This document shows, piece after piece, positions 27,537 through 36,252 of a stretch of 64,000 nt of DNA. The notes below the pieces were generated by a model that was not told the DNA's origin, did not search any database, and saw nothing but the letters and a program-made list of their open reading frames with translations. The stretch is from Serratia nevei (lineage in GTDB: Bacteria; Pseudomonadota; Gammaproteobacteria; Enterobacterales; Enterobacteriaceae), in NCBI RefSeq assembly GCF_024160145.1, contig NZ_JAMYWQ010000008.1, positions 95,387 to 159,386 on the forward strand. Reading direction: 5' to 3'. The translations under genes were made by a program, and so were the position numbers. Within the stretch, counting starts at the first letter, position 1. Each line of letters begins with the position of its first letter.

Positions 27537-28184
27537 TTAACCGTGGGCGAGAAAGCCGCCGGCGACCAGTTCGGTGCGGTTCACCACGTCGGTTTTGGCG
27601 AAAATATTGCGCATATGGGTTTTCACCGTGGACAGCGAAATGCCCAGCTTCAGGGCGATGCGCTTATTGCTGGCGCCTTCGCGCACCATGTTGACGATCT
27701 CTTGCTCTTTGGCGGTTAGCAGCTGCGCCTCGCCGTCGGGCAACAGATCGCGCGTCGCCAGCTCGATCAGCGGCAGCACCGCGCGCAGGCGGCCGCGCTC
27801 CACTTCAGTGAACGGCGTATCGCGGATCAGCGATACCCCGGCGACGATGCGCTTGCGCTGGCGGATGAAGATCTCCGTCATGTCGCGCATGTCGTTCGGC
27901 AGCATAAAGTCGTGGTAATAGCGGCGGTTGCCGGCGATCGCCGCCGGGCTCATGCCGACCATGGTGATGTCCTGGCGATGGAAATTGGCCGGCTGCAGCG
28001 GGTCTATCTGCTGGAAGTGGTTCAGATACTGCTGATGCGTTTTATCGGGCATGCCGTGCAGGATGTAGTGATCCGGCCGCAGGTCGCGATCGACCAGATA
28101 AAACACCCCGGCGGACACCGGGATCAGGTGCGTGATGGTCGCCAAACAACTGTTGATAAAGGCATCGGATGCGGTGCTGTGCAT
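27537..28184 (-). CDS. LuxR-family transcriptional regulator (215 aa; possible MoaR-type activator)
   Basis: The C-terminal LuxR helix-turn-helix (LTAKEQEIVNMVREGASNKRIALKLGISLSTVKTHMRNIFAKT) follows an N-terminal sensor of about 150 residues. The ATG at 28184 has GGAGG nine bases upstream. It is divergent from atsA with a 480-bp gap and could activate the ats-moa operon, as the LuxR-type MoaR does for the monoamine/sulfatase regulon of Klebsiella. It could equally serve the MFS-deacetylase genes downstream. Size (about 24 kDa) and position are compatible with MoaR; identity is not proven. Confidence 0.8.
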   Translation of the reverse strand: MHSTASDAFINSCLATITHLIPVSAGVFYLVDRDLRPDHYILHGMPDKTHQQYLNHFQQIDPLQPANFHRQDITMVGMSPAAIAGNRRYYHDFMLPNDMRDMTEIFIRQRKRIVAGVSLIRDTPFTEVERGRLRAVLPLIELATRDLLPDGEAQLLTAKEQEIVNMVREGASNKRIALKLGISLSTVKTHMRNIFAKTDVVNRTELVAGGFLAHG

Positions 28185-28666
28185 GATTCGTGTTCCTCCC
28201 TTTATCATTCAATCTGGAGAAGGTTGGCGGTCAATATATGAACGATACAAGCATAGTTGTAGCAATTTGGCAACACAATAAAAACATATTAACAACGTGA
28301 GGCCGATTACAATAAAACACATAAATAACAAGATGACACTGCGTTAATCAGGGCTTTTTGGGGCAGATTTTCCGTGATTTTCATTAATAGGTTAATGAAA
28401 TCATTCACCGCTTTTCCCGCTGAATTTATAGCGCTTTTCAATGCTTGCCCGGCCGAAGCCCTCGCCGCCCCGCGCGTGCTACAACCGGCACGACTGGAGC
28501 CGTTCCTCGTTCTTAAGAACGATAGCCAGGCTTTTCCGCCGCTTCCTACACTGCGAATTGAAGATAGCGCCAGGCGGCGCCAAACGTATAAGACGAAAAA
28601 ATGATGACCTTTCTCGGGCTGAGGCGTCGGGTTGTTCAGTCCGCATGACCATACGGGGAACGAACG
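28185..28666. other. Gene-free divergent control region before atsA
   Basis: About 480 bp without a convincing gene. The left half (28200-28400) is distinctly AT-rich and probably holds the LuxR promoter and bending or silencing sites. The right half carries the atsA operator and promoter at 28508-28552. A ribosome site (GGGGAACG) precedes atsA. Confidence 0.6.
28508..28552 (+). promoter_or_regulatory. LuxR-type operator and promoter of atsA
   Basis: A perfect 14-bp dyad, CGTTCTTAAGAACG (28508-28521), is followed by GATAGCCAG and a -10-like TACACT (28547-28552). The dyad and flank match those at 31569 almost base for base, including the dyad-to--10 distance of 33 nt. No -35 consensus is present, as expected for an activated promoter. 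Confidence 0.7.
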
Positions 28667-30379
28667 ATGCAGAAAACAACGTTGGCGGTGGCGCTGAGCG
28701 GCGCCTTATCGGGCCTGGCGCAGGGGGCGGACGCCGATCGCCCCAATGTGCTGATCATTCTGGTGGACGACATGGGCTACTCCGACATCAGCCCGTTCGG
28801 CGGCGAGATACCGACGCCCAACCTGCAGGCGCTGGCCGAACGGGGCGTGCGCATGAGCCAGTACTACACCTCGCCGATGTCGGCGCCGGCGCGGTCGATG
28901 TTGATGACCGGCAACACCAACCAGCAGGCCGGCATGGGCGGCATGTGGTGGTATGAGAGCACCGCCGCGCAGCCGGGCTATGAAATGCGGCTGACCGACC
29001 GCGTGACCACATTGCCGGAGCGTTTTCGCGACGCGGGTTACGCCACCATGATGGCGGGCAAATGGCACCTGGGCTATGTTGACGGTGCCAAGCCGACCGA
29101 TCGCGGCTTCGAGCGCGCCTTCGCCTTTATGGGCGGCGGCACCAGCCATTTCGACGATGCGAAACCGCTGGGCACCGTGGAGGCGTTCCATACCTTCTAC
29201 ACCCTGAACGGCAAACGCGTCTCGTTGCCCAAAGATTTCTATTCCAGCAAGGCCTATGCCGATCAGCTGGAACAGTGGATCCGCGATACGCCGCAGAGCA
29301 AGCCCGTCTTCGCCTACCTGGCGTTTACCGCGCCGCACGATCCGCTGCAGGCGCCGGATGACTGGATCGCCAAATTCGACGGCAAATACGACGCCGGTTA
29401 CCAGCAGGCCTATCAGCGGCGCATTCAGCGCCTGAAGGCGCTGGGGTTGATTTCCGATCGCACGCCGATGCCGACGCTGGCGCTGGATAAGGCCTGGAAC
29501 GCGCTGACGCCCGAGCAGCAAAAATATGAAGCCAAGACCATGCAGGTGTACGCCGCGATGATCGCTTACATGGACGATCAGGTCGGCGCGGTGCTGCATA
29601 CCCTCAAGCAGACCGGCCGTGACCAAAATACGGTGATTGTGTTCGCCACCGACAACGGTGCCAACCCGGCCAGCGGCTTCTACTACGGCTCGAAGCCGGA
29701 GTATTGGCGGCAGTTCGACAACAGCTACGCCAATCTCGGCCGCAAGGGATCTTTCATTTCCTACGGGCCGCACTGGGCCAACGTCAGCAACGCGCCATAC
29801 GCCAACTACCATAAAACCACCAGCGCGCAGGGCGGCATCAATACCGATTTCATCATCTCCGCGCCGCGGCTGAAGGGGCGCGGCGGCATCGACCGCACGC
29901 CGATGGCGGTGTATGACATCGCGCCGACGCTGTATGACTATGCCGGCATCGACGCCAACAAACCGCTGAAGGCGAAACCAACGCTGCCGATGGTCGGCGT
30001 CAGCTTCAAGCGCTATTTCAGCGGCGAGGCCGACGGCGTGCCGCGCGCGACCTACGGCGTGGAGCTGCATAACCAGGCCGCCTACGTGGAGGGCGTCTGG
30101 AAGCTGCGGCGGTTGGTGAAGACCGGGCCGACGGCGCAGATGGCGCCGTGGGGGCTGTTCAACCTGCATGACGATCCGCTGGAGACGCGCGATCTGGCCG
30201 CCGCCAACCCGGAGCGAGTCAAACGGCTGAGCGAGGCGTATCGCCGCTTTGCGCAGCAGGGCATGGTCATTGAAGCCAAAGGCGCAGCGATCGACTACCT
30301 CGGCGTCGACGCCAGCACCGGCGACTACATCGGCCTGGATCCGCTGACCCACAAACCGTTGCCGCAGGCGGCGCCGTGA
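28667..30379 (+). CDS. atsA: Arylsulfatase, Ser-type
   Basis: A 570-residue secreted sulfatase that hydrolyses aryl sulfate esters and frees sulfate and a phenol. A signal peptide (cleavage after AQGA) leads into the metal-binding LVDDMGYSD. The sulfatase signature S-A-P-A-R has Ser72, the same residue number as in Klebsiella AtsA. This serine must be oxidised to formylglycine by an anaerobic radical SAM enzyme, and exactly such a gene overlaps its stop codon. Later motifs include GKWHLG and ATDNGAN. It heads the operon and has an activator-type promoter upstream. The start is ATG after GGGGAACGAACG. Confidence 0.93.
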   Translation: MQKTTLAVALSGALSGLAQGADADRPNVLIILVDDMGYSDISPFGGEIPTPNLQALAERGVRMSQYYTSPMSAPARSMLMTGNTNQQAGMGGMWWYESTAAQPGYEMRLTDRVTTLPERFRDAGYATMMAGKWHLGYVDGAKPTDRGFERAFAFMGGGTSHFDDAKPLGTVEAFHTFYTLNGKRVSLPKDFYSSKAYADQLEQWIRDTPQSKPVFAYLAFTAPHDPLQAPDDWIAKFDGKYDAGYQQAYQRRIQRLKALGLISDRTPMPTLALDKAWNALTPEQQKYEAKTMQVYAAMIAYMDDQVGAVLHTLKQTGRDQNTVIVFATDNGANPASGFYYGSKPEYWRQFDNSYANLGRKGSFISYGPHWANVSNAPYANYHKTTSAQGGINTDFIISAPRLKGRGGIDRTPMAVYDIAPTLYDYAGIDANKPLKAKPTLPMVGVSFKRYFSGEADGVPRATYGVELHNQAAYVEGVWKLRRLVKTGPTAQMAPWGLFNLHDDPLETRDLAAANPERVKRLSEAYRRFAQQGMVIEAKGAAIDYLGVDASTGDYIGLDPLTHKPLPQAAP

Positions 30380-31560
30380 ACCTGGCCCAGCTGCGTGCGC
30401 AGCAGATCCCGGTGGAGAGCGAACCGCGCGCGGCGGCGCCTTTTCATTTGCTGGTGAAGCCGATCGGCGCCGGCTGCAACCTGGGCTGCCGCTACTGCTA
30501 CTACCCGCAGCGCCAGCAAGAGCGGACGCGCAAGATGGACGATGACCTGCTGGCGGAATTTATCCGCGGCTACATCGCCGCCCAGCCGCGTTACAGCCGC
30601 GAGATCAACTTCGTCTGGCAGGGGGGGGAGCCGCTGCTGGCGGGGATCGGTTTTTACAAGCGGGCGCTGGCGTTGCAACGCCGCTACGCGCCGCCGGGCG
30701 TGCGCATCAGCAACAGCCTGCAGACCAACGGTACCCTGCTGAACGACGCCTGGTGCCGGCTGTTCCGGCAGCATCACTTTATCCTCGGCGTCAGCCTGGA
30801 CGGCGACCGCGAGGTGCAGGACGCCCACCGGCCGGACAAGCGCGGCGGCGCCAGCTATGACGCGGCGCTGCGCGGCATTGCGCTGTTGCAGCGCTATCAG
30901 ATCGACTTCAACCTGCTGATGGTGGTGCACGACGGCGTCGCGGATCGCGCCGAGGCGATCTACGATCATGCGGTGGCGATCGGGGCGCGCTATTTGCAGT
31001 TCCAGCCGCTGATGCTGGAAGGGGACGCGCCCACTGCCGGCTATGGGCTGAGCGCCGCCAACTGGGGGCGCTTCATGCTGGCGGTATACCGCCGCTGGCG
31101 CAGCCGCGGGCACGTCGGCCAGGTCTTCGTGATGAACATCGAGCAGGTCTACGCGCAGTATTTCACCCACGTCAGCCCCAGCTGCGTGCACGCCGAACGC
31201 TGCGGCGGCAATCTGGTGATGGAGCCGGACGGGCGGCTTTACGCCTGCGATCATCTGATCAACGCGCAGCACCTGCTCGGCCATGCCGATCGCCACACGC
31301 CGCTCGCCACGCTGGCGGCAAGGGCGGCGGAGATGCCGTTCGGTAAAAACAAGAGCCTGCGCCGCGAGTGCCAACGCTGCAGCGTGAAAAGCGTCTGCCA
31401 GGGCGGCTGCCCGGCGCATGTGGGCGAAGATCGCTACAACCGGCTGTGCGCCGGCTATTACGCCTTCTTTTCCGCGCTGCTGGCGCCGCTGCGCGCCTAC
31501 CCGCGCAGCCCGCAGGGGGCGATGCAGTGGCGCGCCGCCGTGAGCGCGGCCGCAGGTTGA
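30376..31560 (+). CDS. atsB: Anaerobic sulfatase-maturating radical SAM enzyme
   Basis: A 394-residue radical SAM/SPASM protein that converts the active-site serine of the sulfatase to formylglycine before export. It shows the CxxxCxxC cluster motif (Cys34, Cys38, Cys41 in [13 protein letters not shown]) and a C-terminal SPASM region rich in cysteines ([17 protein letters not shown] and following RLCAGY). It starts at GTG overlapping the atsA stop (GTGA), so translation is coupled. The Klebsiella order is atsB-atsA; here it is atsA-atsB. The match to the Ser-type sulfatase makes the pairing secure. Confidence 0.93.
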   Translation: MNLAQLRAQQIPVESEPRAAAPFHLLVKPIGAGCNLGCRYCYYPQRQQERTRKMDDDLLAEFIRGYIAAQPRYSREINFVWQGGEPLLAGIGFYKRALALQRRYAPPGVRISNSLQTNGTLLNDAWCRLFRQHHFILGVSLDGDREVQDAHRPDKRGGASYDAALRGIALLQRYQIDFNLLMVVHDGVADRAEAIYDHAVAIGARYLQFQPLMLEGDAPTAGYGLSAANWGRFMLAVYRRWRSRGHVGQVFVMNIEQVYAQYFTHVSPSCVHAERCGGNLVMEPDGRLYACDHLINAQHLLGHADRHTPLATLAARAAEMPFGKNKSLRRECQRCSVKSVCQGGCPAHVGEDRYNRLCAGYYAFFSALLAPLRAYPRSPQGAMQWRAAVSAAAG

Positions 31561-31568
31561 AAGCGTCT

Positions 31569-31613
31569 CGTCCTTAAGGACGATAGTCAGCATTTTCCTT
31601 TCCTCTCTATAGT
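31569..31613 (+). promoter_or_regulatory. LuxR-type operator and promoter of the permease-moa operon
   Basis: A perfect dyad, CGTCCTTAAGGACG (31569-31582), is followed by GATAGTCAG and TATAGT (31608-31613). It repeats the atsA site at the same spacing and shows that the permease-SDR-MoaF genes are a second transcription unit under the same control as atsAB. Confidence 0.72.
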
Positions 31614-31689
31614 GAGATTACCGTCGCTGGCGGTGAAAAACCTGCAAGCACCTGCATGCATCAGGCCAAAACTATAAGAGGAAATAACC

Positions 31690-33183
31690 ATGAACCTGTC
31701 GTCGCGGTTGCACGCCCACCTGGCTCGAGGCAAGGTCGGCTTTCCCACCACCCTGGCCAGTTCGGTCGGGGTGATCATGGCCAGCCCGGTGATCCTGACG
31801 GTCACCAGCGGCTTCGGCATCGGCGGCGACACCTTCGCGCTGGCGATGCTGATCGCCTTCATCATGATGCAGGCGCAGCTCACCACCTTCTCCGAAGCGG
31901 CGGCGCTGCTGCCGACCTCAGGTTCGGTTTACGACTACATTTCCTGCGGCATGGGACGCTTTTTCGCCATCACCGGCGCGCTGTCGGCCTACCTGATCGT
32001 GCACATCTTCGCCGGCACCGCCGAGACCATTCTCTCCGGCATCATGGCGCTGGTGAACTTCGAGCACCTCAACACCCTGATGGAAAGCCACAACGCCTCC
32101 TGGATGGTCGGCGTCGGGCTGGTAATCGTGTTCGGCCTGCTCAACGCGTTCGGCATCGAGGCCTTCGGCAAGGCGGAGATCGTGCTGACCTTCGCCATGT
32201 GGAGCACGCTGGTGATTTTCGGCATCGTCGGGCTGCTGTCGCCGCATGCGGTGCCGCTCGAGGGCTGGTTCGGCAGCACGCTGAGCCTGAACGATCCGTT
32301 CGCGGTGTTCAGCCTGATCGGCATGGCGATGTTCATGTTCGTCGGCTGTGAGCTGGTGACGCCGATGGCGCCGGAGATCAAACGCTGCGATCGGGTGATC
32401 CCGCGCGCGATGGCGCTGGGGCTGTGCGGCGTGGCGGTGTGCATGGCGCTGTACGGCGCGGCGCTCAGCCACCAGGTGGAAAACGTGGTGATCGACGCCG
32501 CCAGCGGCACGCGCCTGCTGGAAACGCCGATGGCCATCCCGGCGTTCGCCGGCCAGGTGATGGGCCAGTTCGGCAAATACTGGCTGGGCGTCGGCCTGCT
32601 GCTGGCGGGCGCCGCGACCATCAACACGCTGATGGCGGCGGTGCCGCGCATTCTGTACGGCATGGCGCTGGACGGCGCGCTGCCGCGCATGTTCGCTTAT
32701 CTGCACCCACGCTTTAAGACGCCGGTGGTCGGCATTCTGGTGGCGGTACTGATCCCCTGCGTACACGCCTTCGCCATCCAGGGCAACCTCGACAGGATCA
32801 TTCCGCTGGTGCTGGCGGCGGTGTGCGCCTGGGGCGTGGCCTACCTGCTGGTGACCTGCTCGGTGGTGATCCTGCGCGTACGCCGCCCCGATCTGCCGCG
32901 CGCCTATAAATCGCCGTGGTTCCCGCTGCCGCAGATCGTTTCCAGCGTTGGCATCGTGCTGGCCATCGTTTACATCACGCCGCCGGGAATGAACCCGAGC
33001 GATATCTACATTCCCTTCGGCTGGATGATCGGCCTGACCGCCGCCTATGCGCTGTTCTGGACGCTGTGCGTGCAGAAAGTGAATCCGTTCAAGCCGGTGC
33101 CGGTCGAGCAGGTGCTGGAGAACGCGTTCGCCAAGGGTGAAAACGAGGAGGCGCAGTTTGATCGGCTTACTTCCCTCACTTAA
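31690..33183 (+). CDS. APC-family amino acid/amine permease
   Basis: A 497-residue inner-membrane transporter with about twelve to thirteen hydrophobic segments and an APC-like N-terminal substrate loop (VGVIMASPVILTVTSGFGIGG). Its position behind a promoter shared with atsAB and before the moa-type genes suggests uptake of an aromatic amine or amino acid such as tyramine. The ATG has AGAGGAAATAACC upstream. Its end overlaps the next reading frame, so the small downstream protein is co-translated with it. Confidence 0.85.
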   Translation: MNLSSRLHAHLARGKVGFPTTLASSVGVIMASPVILTVTSGFGIGGDTFALAMLIAFIMMQAQLTTFSEAAALLPTSGSVYDYISCGMGRFFAITGALSAYLIVHIFAGTAETILSGIMALVNFEHLNTLMESHNASWMVGVGLVIVFGLLNAFGIEAFGKAEIVLTFAMWSTLVIFGIVGLLSPHAVPLEGWFGSTLSLNDPFAVFSLIGMAMFMFVGCELVTPMAPEIKRCDRVIPRAMALGLCGVAVCMALYGAALSHQVENVVIDAASGTRLLETPMAIPAFAGQVMGQFGKYWLGVGLLLAGAATINTLMAAVPRILYGMALDGALPRMFAYLHPRFKTPVVGILVAVLIPCVHAFAIQGNLDRIIPLVLAAVCAWGVAYLLVTCSVVILRVRRPDLPRAYKSPWFPLPQIVSSVGIVLAIVYITPPGMNPSDIYIPFGWMIGLTAAYALFWTLCVQKVNPFKPVPVEQVLENAFAKGENEEAQFDRLTSLT

Positions 33184-33748
33184 TCGCGCCTGGCGGCGAG
33201 CGCCGTCGGGCTATCGGCCGGGCGCCGCGCTGGATCGTCTGGCGCGCAACCTGGAACCCTACGCGTGCGAACGCCTGGCGCCGGGCCTGCTGCGGCTGAC
33301 GCTGCCGCAGGGGCCGCAGATCGAGGTCAGCGAACAGGTGCAGGGGCTGTTTATGGCGCATATCGTCAGCCACCGCTTTCGGTTGCAGGGCCCGTGCGCG
33401 ATGCAGCTTCCGCTGACGCTGGACGTGGTGACCGGTGGCTGGCTGCGGCGGCGCGGGGTGCGTTATCTGCTGCGCCAGCGCCATGCGGCCGCGCAACGGG
33501 TGCTGGACGGCCTGCAGCGCTACCCGCAGATCGGCGAGACGCTGGCGCAGCTGGATTTTCGCCGCGTGCGGCTGACGGTGAACGACGGGCGTTGGCAGGT
33601 GGATATCGAGCATTTCGCCGCATCGGAGGTGGTCAGCCGTTTGCCGGCCGGCCGCCGCTACCTGCGGCTGGATGCCGAACAGCGGCGGCTGCTGTTGAGC
33701 AGCCTGCTGATGATCGGCCAACTGATGGAGAAGCTGAATCATGAATAG
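33158..33748 (+). CDS. Uncharacterised 196-aa protein of the moa-type operon (DUF3156-like)
   Basis: A basic, Arg- and Leu-rich soluble protein without membrane segments or known motifs. I place the start at the TTG at 33158 because GAGGAGGCGCAGT directly precedes it; a GTG 21 bp upstream is the alternative. It overlaps the permease end and overlaps the next SDR start by 8 nt, so it is part of one tightly packed operon. It resembles the poorly studied DUF3156 proteins that accompany permease-SDR pairs in enterobacteria; that resemblance is from memory and not certain. No function can be assigned. Confidence 0.6.
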   Translation: MIGLLPSLNRAWRRAPSGYRPGAALDRLARNLEPYACERLAPGLLRLTLPQGPQIEVSEQVQGLFMAHIVSHRFRLQGPCAMQLPLTLDVVTGGWLRRRGVRYLLRQRHAAAQRVLDGLQRYPQIGETLAQLDFRRVRLTVNDGRWQVDIEHFAASEVVSRLPAGRRYLRLDAEQRRLLLSSLLMIGQLMEKLNHE

Positions 33749-34523
33749 AGTGGTTGTGATTACCGGCGGCGGCACCGGCGTCGGCGCCGCCTGCGCCCGT
33801 CTGCTGGCGGCGCAGGGCGATCGGGTGTTCATCATCGGCCGCCGCCCGGCACCGCTGGCGGCGCTGGCGCAAGAGATCGGCGCGCAGGCGCTGGTGGGCG
33901 ATGCCGCCAGCGGCGAGAGCTGGAACCACGCGCTGCTGCCGGCCATTCTGCGCGAAGCCGGGCGCATCGACTGCCTGATCGGCAGCGCCGGCGGCATGGG
34001 CTTCAAGCGCATTACCGAGATGACCGACGCGCAGTGGCAAGGGGCGCTGGACAGCAACCTCAACAGCGCTTTCGCCAGCGCGCGCGCCTGCCTGCCGGAG
34101 CTGATTAAAAGCGGCGGCAACCTGCTGTTCGTGGCCTCGATAGCCTCGCTGGCCGCCGGGCCGGAGGTCTGCGGCTACGTCACCGCCAAGCACGCGCTGA
34201 TCGGGCTGATGCGCTCCATCGCCCGCGACTATGGCCCGCTGGGCGTGCGCGCCAACGCGGTGTGCCCGGGCTGGGTGACCACGCCGATGGCGGACGAAGA
34301 GATGCAGCTGCTGATGGACGCCCATCAGATTTCGCTGGAGCAGGCTTACCAGATGGTCTGCCGCGACGTGCCGCTGCGCCGCCCGGCCAGCGCCGAGGAG
34401 ATCGCCCGCGTCTGCCGTTTCCTGTGTTCCAGCGAGGCTTCAATCATTACCGGCGCGGCGCTGGTGGCCGACGGCGGCTCCACCATCGTCGATGTGCCGA
34501 CCCTGGCTTTCACTTCCCTGTAA
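33741..34523 (+). CDS. SDR-family oxidoreductase (moa-type operon, first)
   Basis: A 260-residue short-chain dehydrogenase with the glycine motif TGGGTGVG near the N-terminus, a core GSAGG motif in place of the usual NAG, and the catalytic VASIASL ... YVTAKH residues. The C-terminal DGGST is normal. It follows the 196-aa gene with an 8-nt overlap and precedes moaF by 11 nt. Klebsiella moaE is also SDR-like, but which of the two SDR genes here corresponds to it is unclear. The substrate is unknown. Confidence 0.82.
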   Translation: MNRVVVITGGGTGVGAACARLLAAQGDRVFIIGRRPAPLAALAQEIGAQALVGDAASGESWNHALLPAILREAGRIDCLIGSAGGMGFKRITEMTDAQWQGALDSNLNSAFASARACLPELIKSGGNLLFVASIASLAAGPEVCGYVTAKHALIGLMRSIARDYGPLGVRANAVCPGWVTTPMADEEMQLLMDAHQISLEQAYQMVCRDVPLRRPASAEEIARVCRFLCSSEASIITGAALVADGGSTIVDVPTLAFTSL

Positions 34524-34534
34524 GGAGCATTTCC

Positions 34535-35332
34535 ATGAGTTCAGAAGCGGTATTCATTCAGGTTGGCGCGCTGGCGGAAGGCTTTGCGCCGCACAGCAAT
34601 ACGCTGGAACGCCAGCACGGGCTGGCGGGCACCACGCTGACGCTGCGTTTTCGCGACGGCGCGACGCAGCGTTGCCGGTTTACCGACGAACAGACGCTGG
34701 AGTGGGGCGAACGGCGCGGCGTCGCCTATCGCGCCACCAGCATTCGCCCCGGCGTGCTGTTCATCGATTTTCTCGATCCTGCCCGCGCCAACGCCAGCAT
34801 TACGCTGGTATGCGACCGCAATCAGGGCAACTTCACTGCGGTATACGGCCAGCTGCCGGACGAAGCGCAGGCGCGGCTCGACGCCTTCAGCCGGGTGGAG
34901 CAGGGGCTGCCGCTGACCGCGGTCGAAGCCGAATTCCGCTTCGGCACGCTGGACGACGCCGACGTGGCGCCACCGGGCTTTACCGATGAGCTGATCGGCA
35001 TGCGCAACATGTACACCTACAGCCCGACCGAACGGTACGAGCACATCTACCTGAACGATAACTTCTACGCCTGGCAGTGTCTGGACGGGGTGGAGAAAGG
35101 GCTGGCGGACGTCGATCGCTGCCACTACGTGAAGGTGGCGGAGCAGCTTTATCTGTTCGTCTGGCGCGAGAAGATCATCCCGACGCTGGGCGTGGTGATG
35201 ATCGATCTGCAGGGTATGCGCACCGACGGCAAGATCCTCGGTTATCAGGGCAGCGATTTCAGCGCGCTGAGCAACTTTGCGGTCGGCGCCCATGCGCAGG
35301 TGCTGAACACCACGCGCCACCCGCGAGGATAG
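34535..35332 (+). CDS. moaF: MoaF-like protein of the monoamine regulon
   Basis: A 265-residue protein that resembles MoaF, the tyramine-induced protein of the Klebsiella monoamine regulon, with two similar beta-rich halves: residues about 1-120, and about 140-265 with YTYSPTERYEHIYLNDNFY. The halves look lipocalin-like. Despite the name, this is not a molybdenum-cofactor gene. The ATG has TAAGGAGCATTTCC. Its biochemical role is unknown; conservation beside SDR genes suggests it binds or converts an intermediate of amine breakdown. Confidence 0.75.
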   Translation: MSSEAVFIQVGALAEGFAPHSNTLERQHGLAGTTLTLRFRDGATQRCRFTDEQTLEWGERRGVAYRATSIRPGVLFIDFLDPARANASITLVCDRNQGNFTAVYGQLPDEAQARLDAFSRVEQGLPLTAVEAEFRFGTLDDADVAPPGFTDELIGMRNMYTYSPTERYEHIYLNDNFYAWQCLDGVEKGLADVDRCHYVKVAEQLYLFVWREKIIPTLGVVMIDLQGMRTDGKILGYQGSDFSALSNFAVGAHAQVLNTTRHPRG

Positions 35333-35336
35333 GGCG

Positions 35337-36125
35337 ATGAGCGCAACCTATGCGGCCGACGCCTTCGCGGGGCAGGCGGTGCTGGTGACCGGCGGCGCTC
35401 AGGGCATTGGGCTGGCGATCGTCAGCGCCTTTGCCCGGCTGGGCGCCGAGGTGACGATCGTGGACGTGCAGCTGCCGCAGGCGCAGGCGGCGGCGCAGGC
35501 GCTGCGGGACGAAGGGCTGAGCGTGCGGGCGCTGGCTTGCGATCTGGCCGATCCGGGGCAGATCGCCGAGGGGGTGACGGCGGTAGGTGAGTGGCATCAA
35601 CGGCTGGACGTGGTGATCCACAACGCCGCTTACTTTCCGCTGACGCCGTTCGCCGCTATCGACGCGGCCCTGCTGCAACGCACGCTGAGCGTCAATCTGA
35701 TGGCGCCGTTCTTTCTGGCGCAGGCGGCGCTGCCGTGGATGCGCCGCCGGGGCGGCGGCTGCATTCTGGTGACCTCATCGGTGACCGGCCCACGGGTGGC
35801 CTACCCGGGGCTGGCGCACTACGCCGCCTCCAAGGCTGGGGTGAACGGCTTTATTCGCGCGGCGGCGCTGGAGCTGGCGGCGGAGAACATTCGCGTCAAC
35901 GGCGTGGAGCCGGGGATGATCCGCACGCCGGCGATGGCCAACCTGGGCGACGCGCAGGTGAATCAGGCGATCGCCGCCTCGGTGCCGCTCGGGCGGCTGG
36001 GGGAACCGGAAGACATCGCCGCGGCGATGGTGTTTCTCGCCTCGCCGGCGGCGGCCTACATCACCGGCCAGACGCTGGTGGTGGACGGCGGCGCGCTGCT
36101 GCCGGAAACGAGCTCTCAAGTCTGA
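35337..36125 (+). CDS. SDR-family oxidoreductase (moa-type operon, second)
   Basis: A 262-residue short-chain dehydrogenase with VTGGAQGIG, the HNAAY variant of the NNAG motif, VTSSVTGPRVAYPGLAHYAASKAG (catalytic Ser, Tyr and Lys) and the terminal DGGALLP. The gene starts 4 nt after moaF and ends the operon. A perfect 40-bp palindrome follows 18 nt later and may terminate it. With the first SDR it may act on alcohol/carbonyl intermediates; the substrate is unknown. Confidence 0.84.
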   Translation: MSATYAADAFAGQAVLVTGGAQGIGLAIVSAFARLGAEVTIVDVQLPQAQAAAQALRDEGLSVRALACDLADPGQIAEGVTAVGEWHQRLDVVIHNAAYFPLTPFAAIDAALLQRTLSVNLMAPFFLAQAALPWMRRRGGGCILVTSSVTGPRVAYPGLAHYAASKAGVNGFIRAAALELAAENIRVNGVEPGMIRTPAMANLGDAQVNQAIAASVPLGRLGEPEDIAAAMVFLASPAAAYITGQTLVVDGGALLPETSSQV

Positions 36126-36143
36126 TTCAGACGCGTTTCTATG

Positions 36144-36183
36144 CTCAACAAATAAACCCCTTATAAGGGGTTTATTTGTTGAG
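36144..36183. terminator. Perfect 40-bp palindrome, likely bidirectional terminator or AbiE operator
   Basis: The two halves, CTCAACAAATAAACCCCTTA and its exact reverse complement, meet without a loop. The GC core (CCCC/GGGG) flanked by A- and T-rich arms makes it terminator-like in both directions. It lies between the last moa-type SDR and the AbiE genes. AbiEi proteins repress their own promoters at inverted repeats, so an operator role is possible. Confidence 0.65.
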
Positions 36184-36252
36184 ATATCGTTGTTATCGTA
36201 TCCATCTATACATAATCACCCCAAATAAGGGGGTATTAGTAGGAATGATGCC

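Noticed and set aside
28374..28604. A 76-codon frame in the atsA control region
   Set aside because: It runs through the operator and promoter of atsA, has no ribosome site and no conserved look.
34535..35332. MoaF as a molybdenum cofactor gene
   Set aside because: The name is shared by accident; no molybdopterin genes are nearby and the protein belongs to the monoamine-regulon family.
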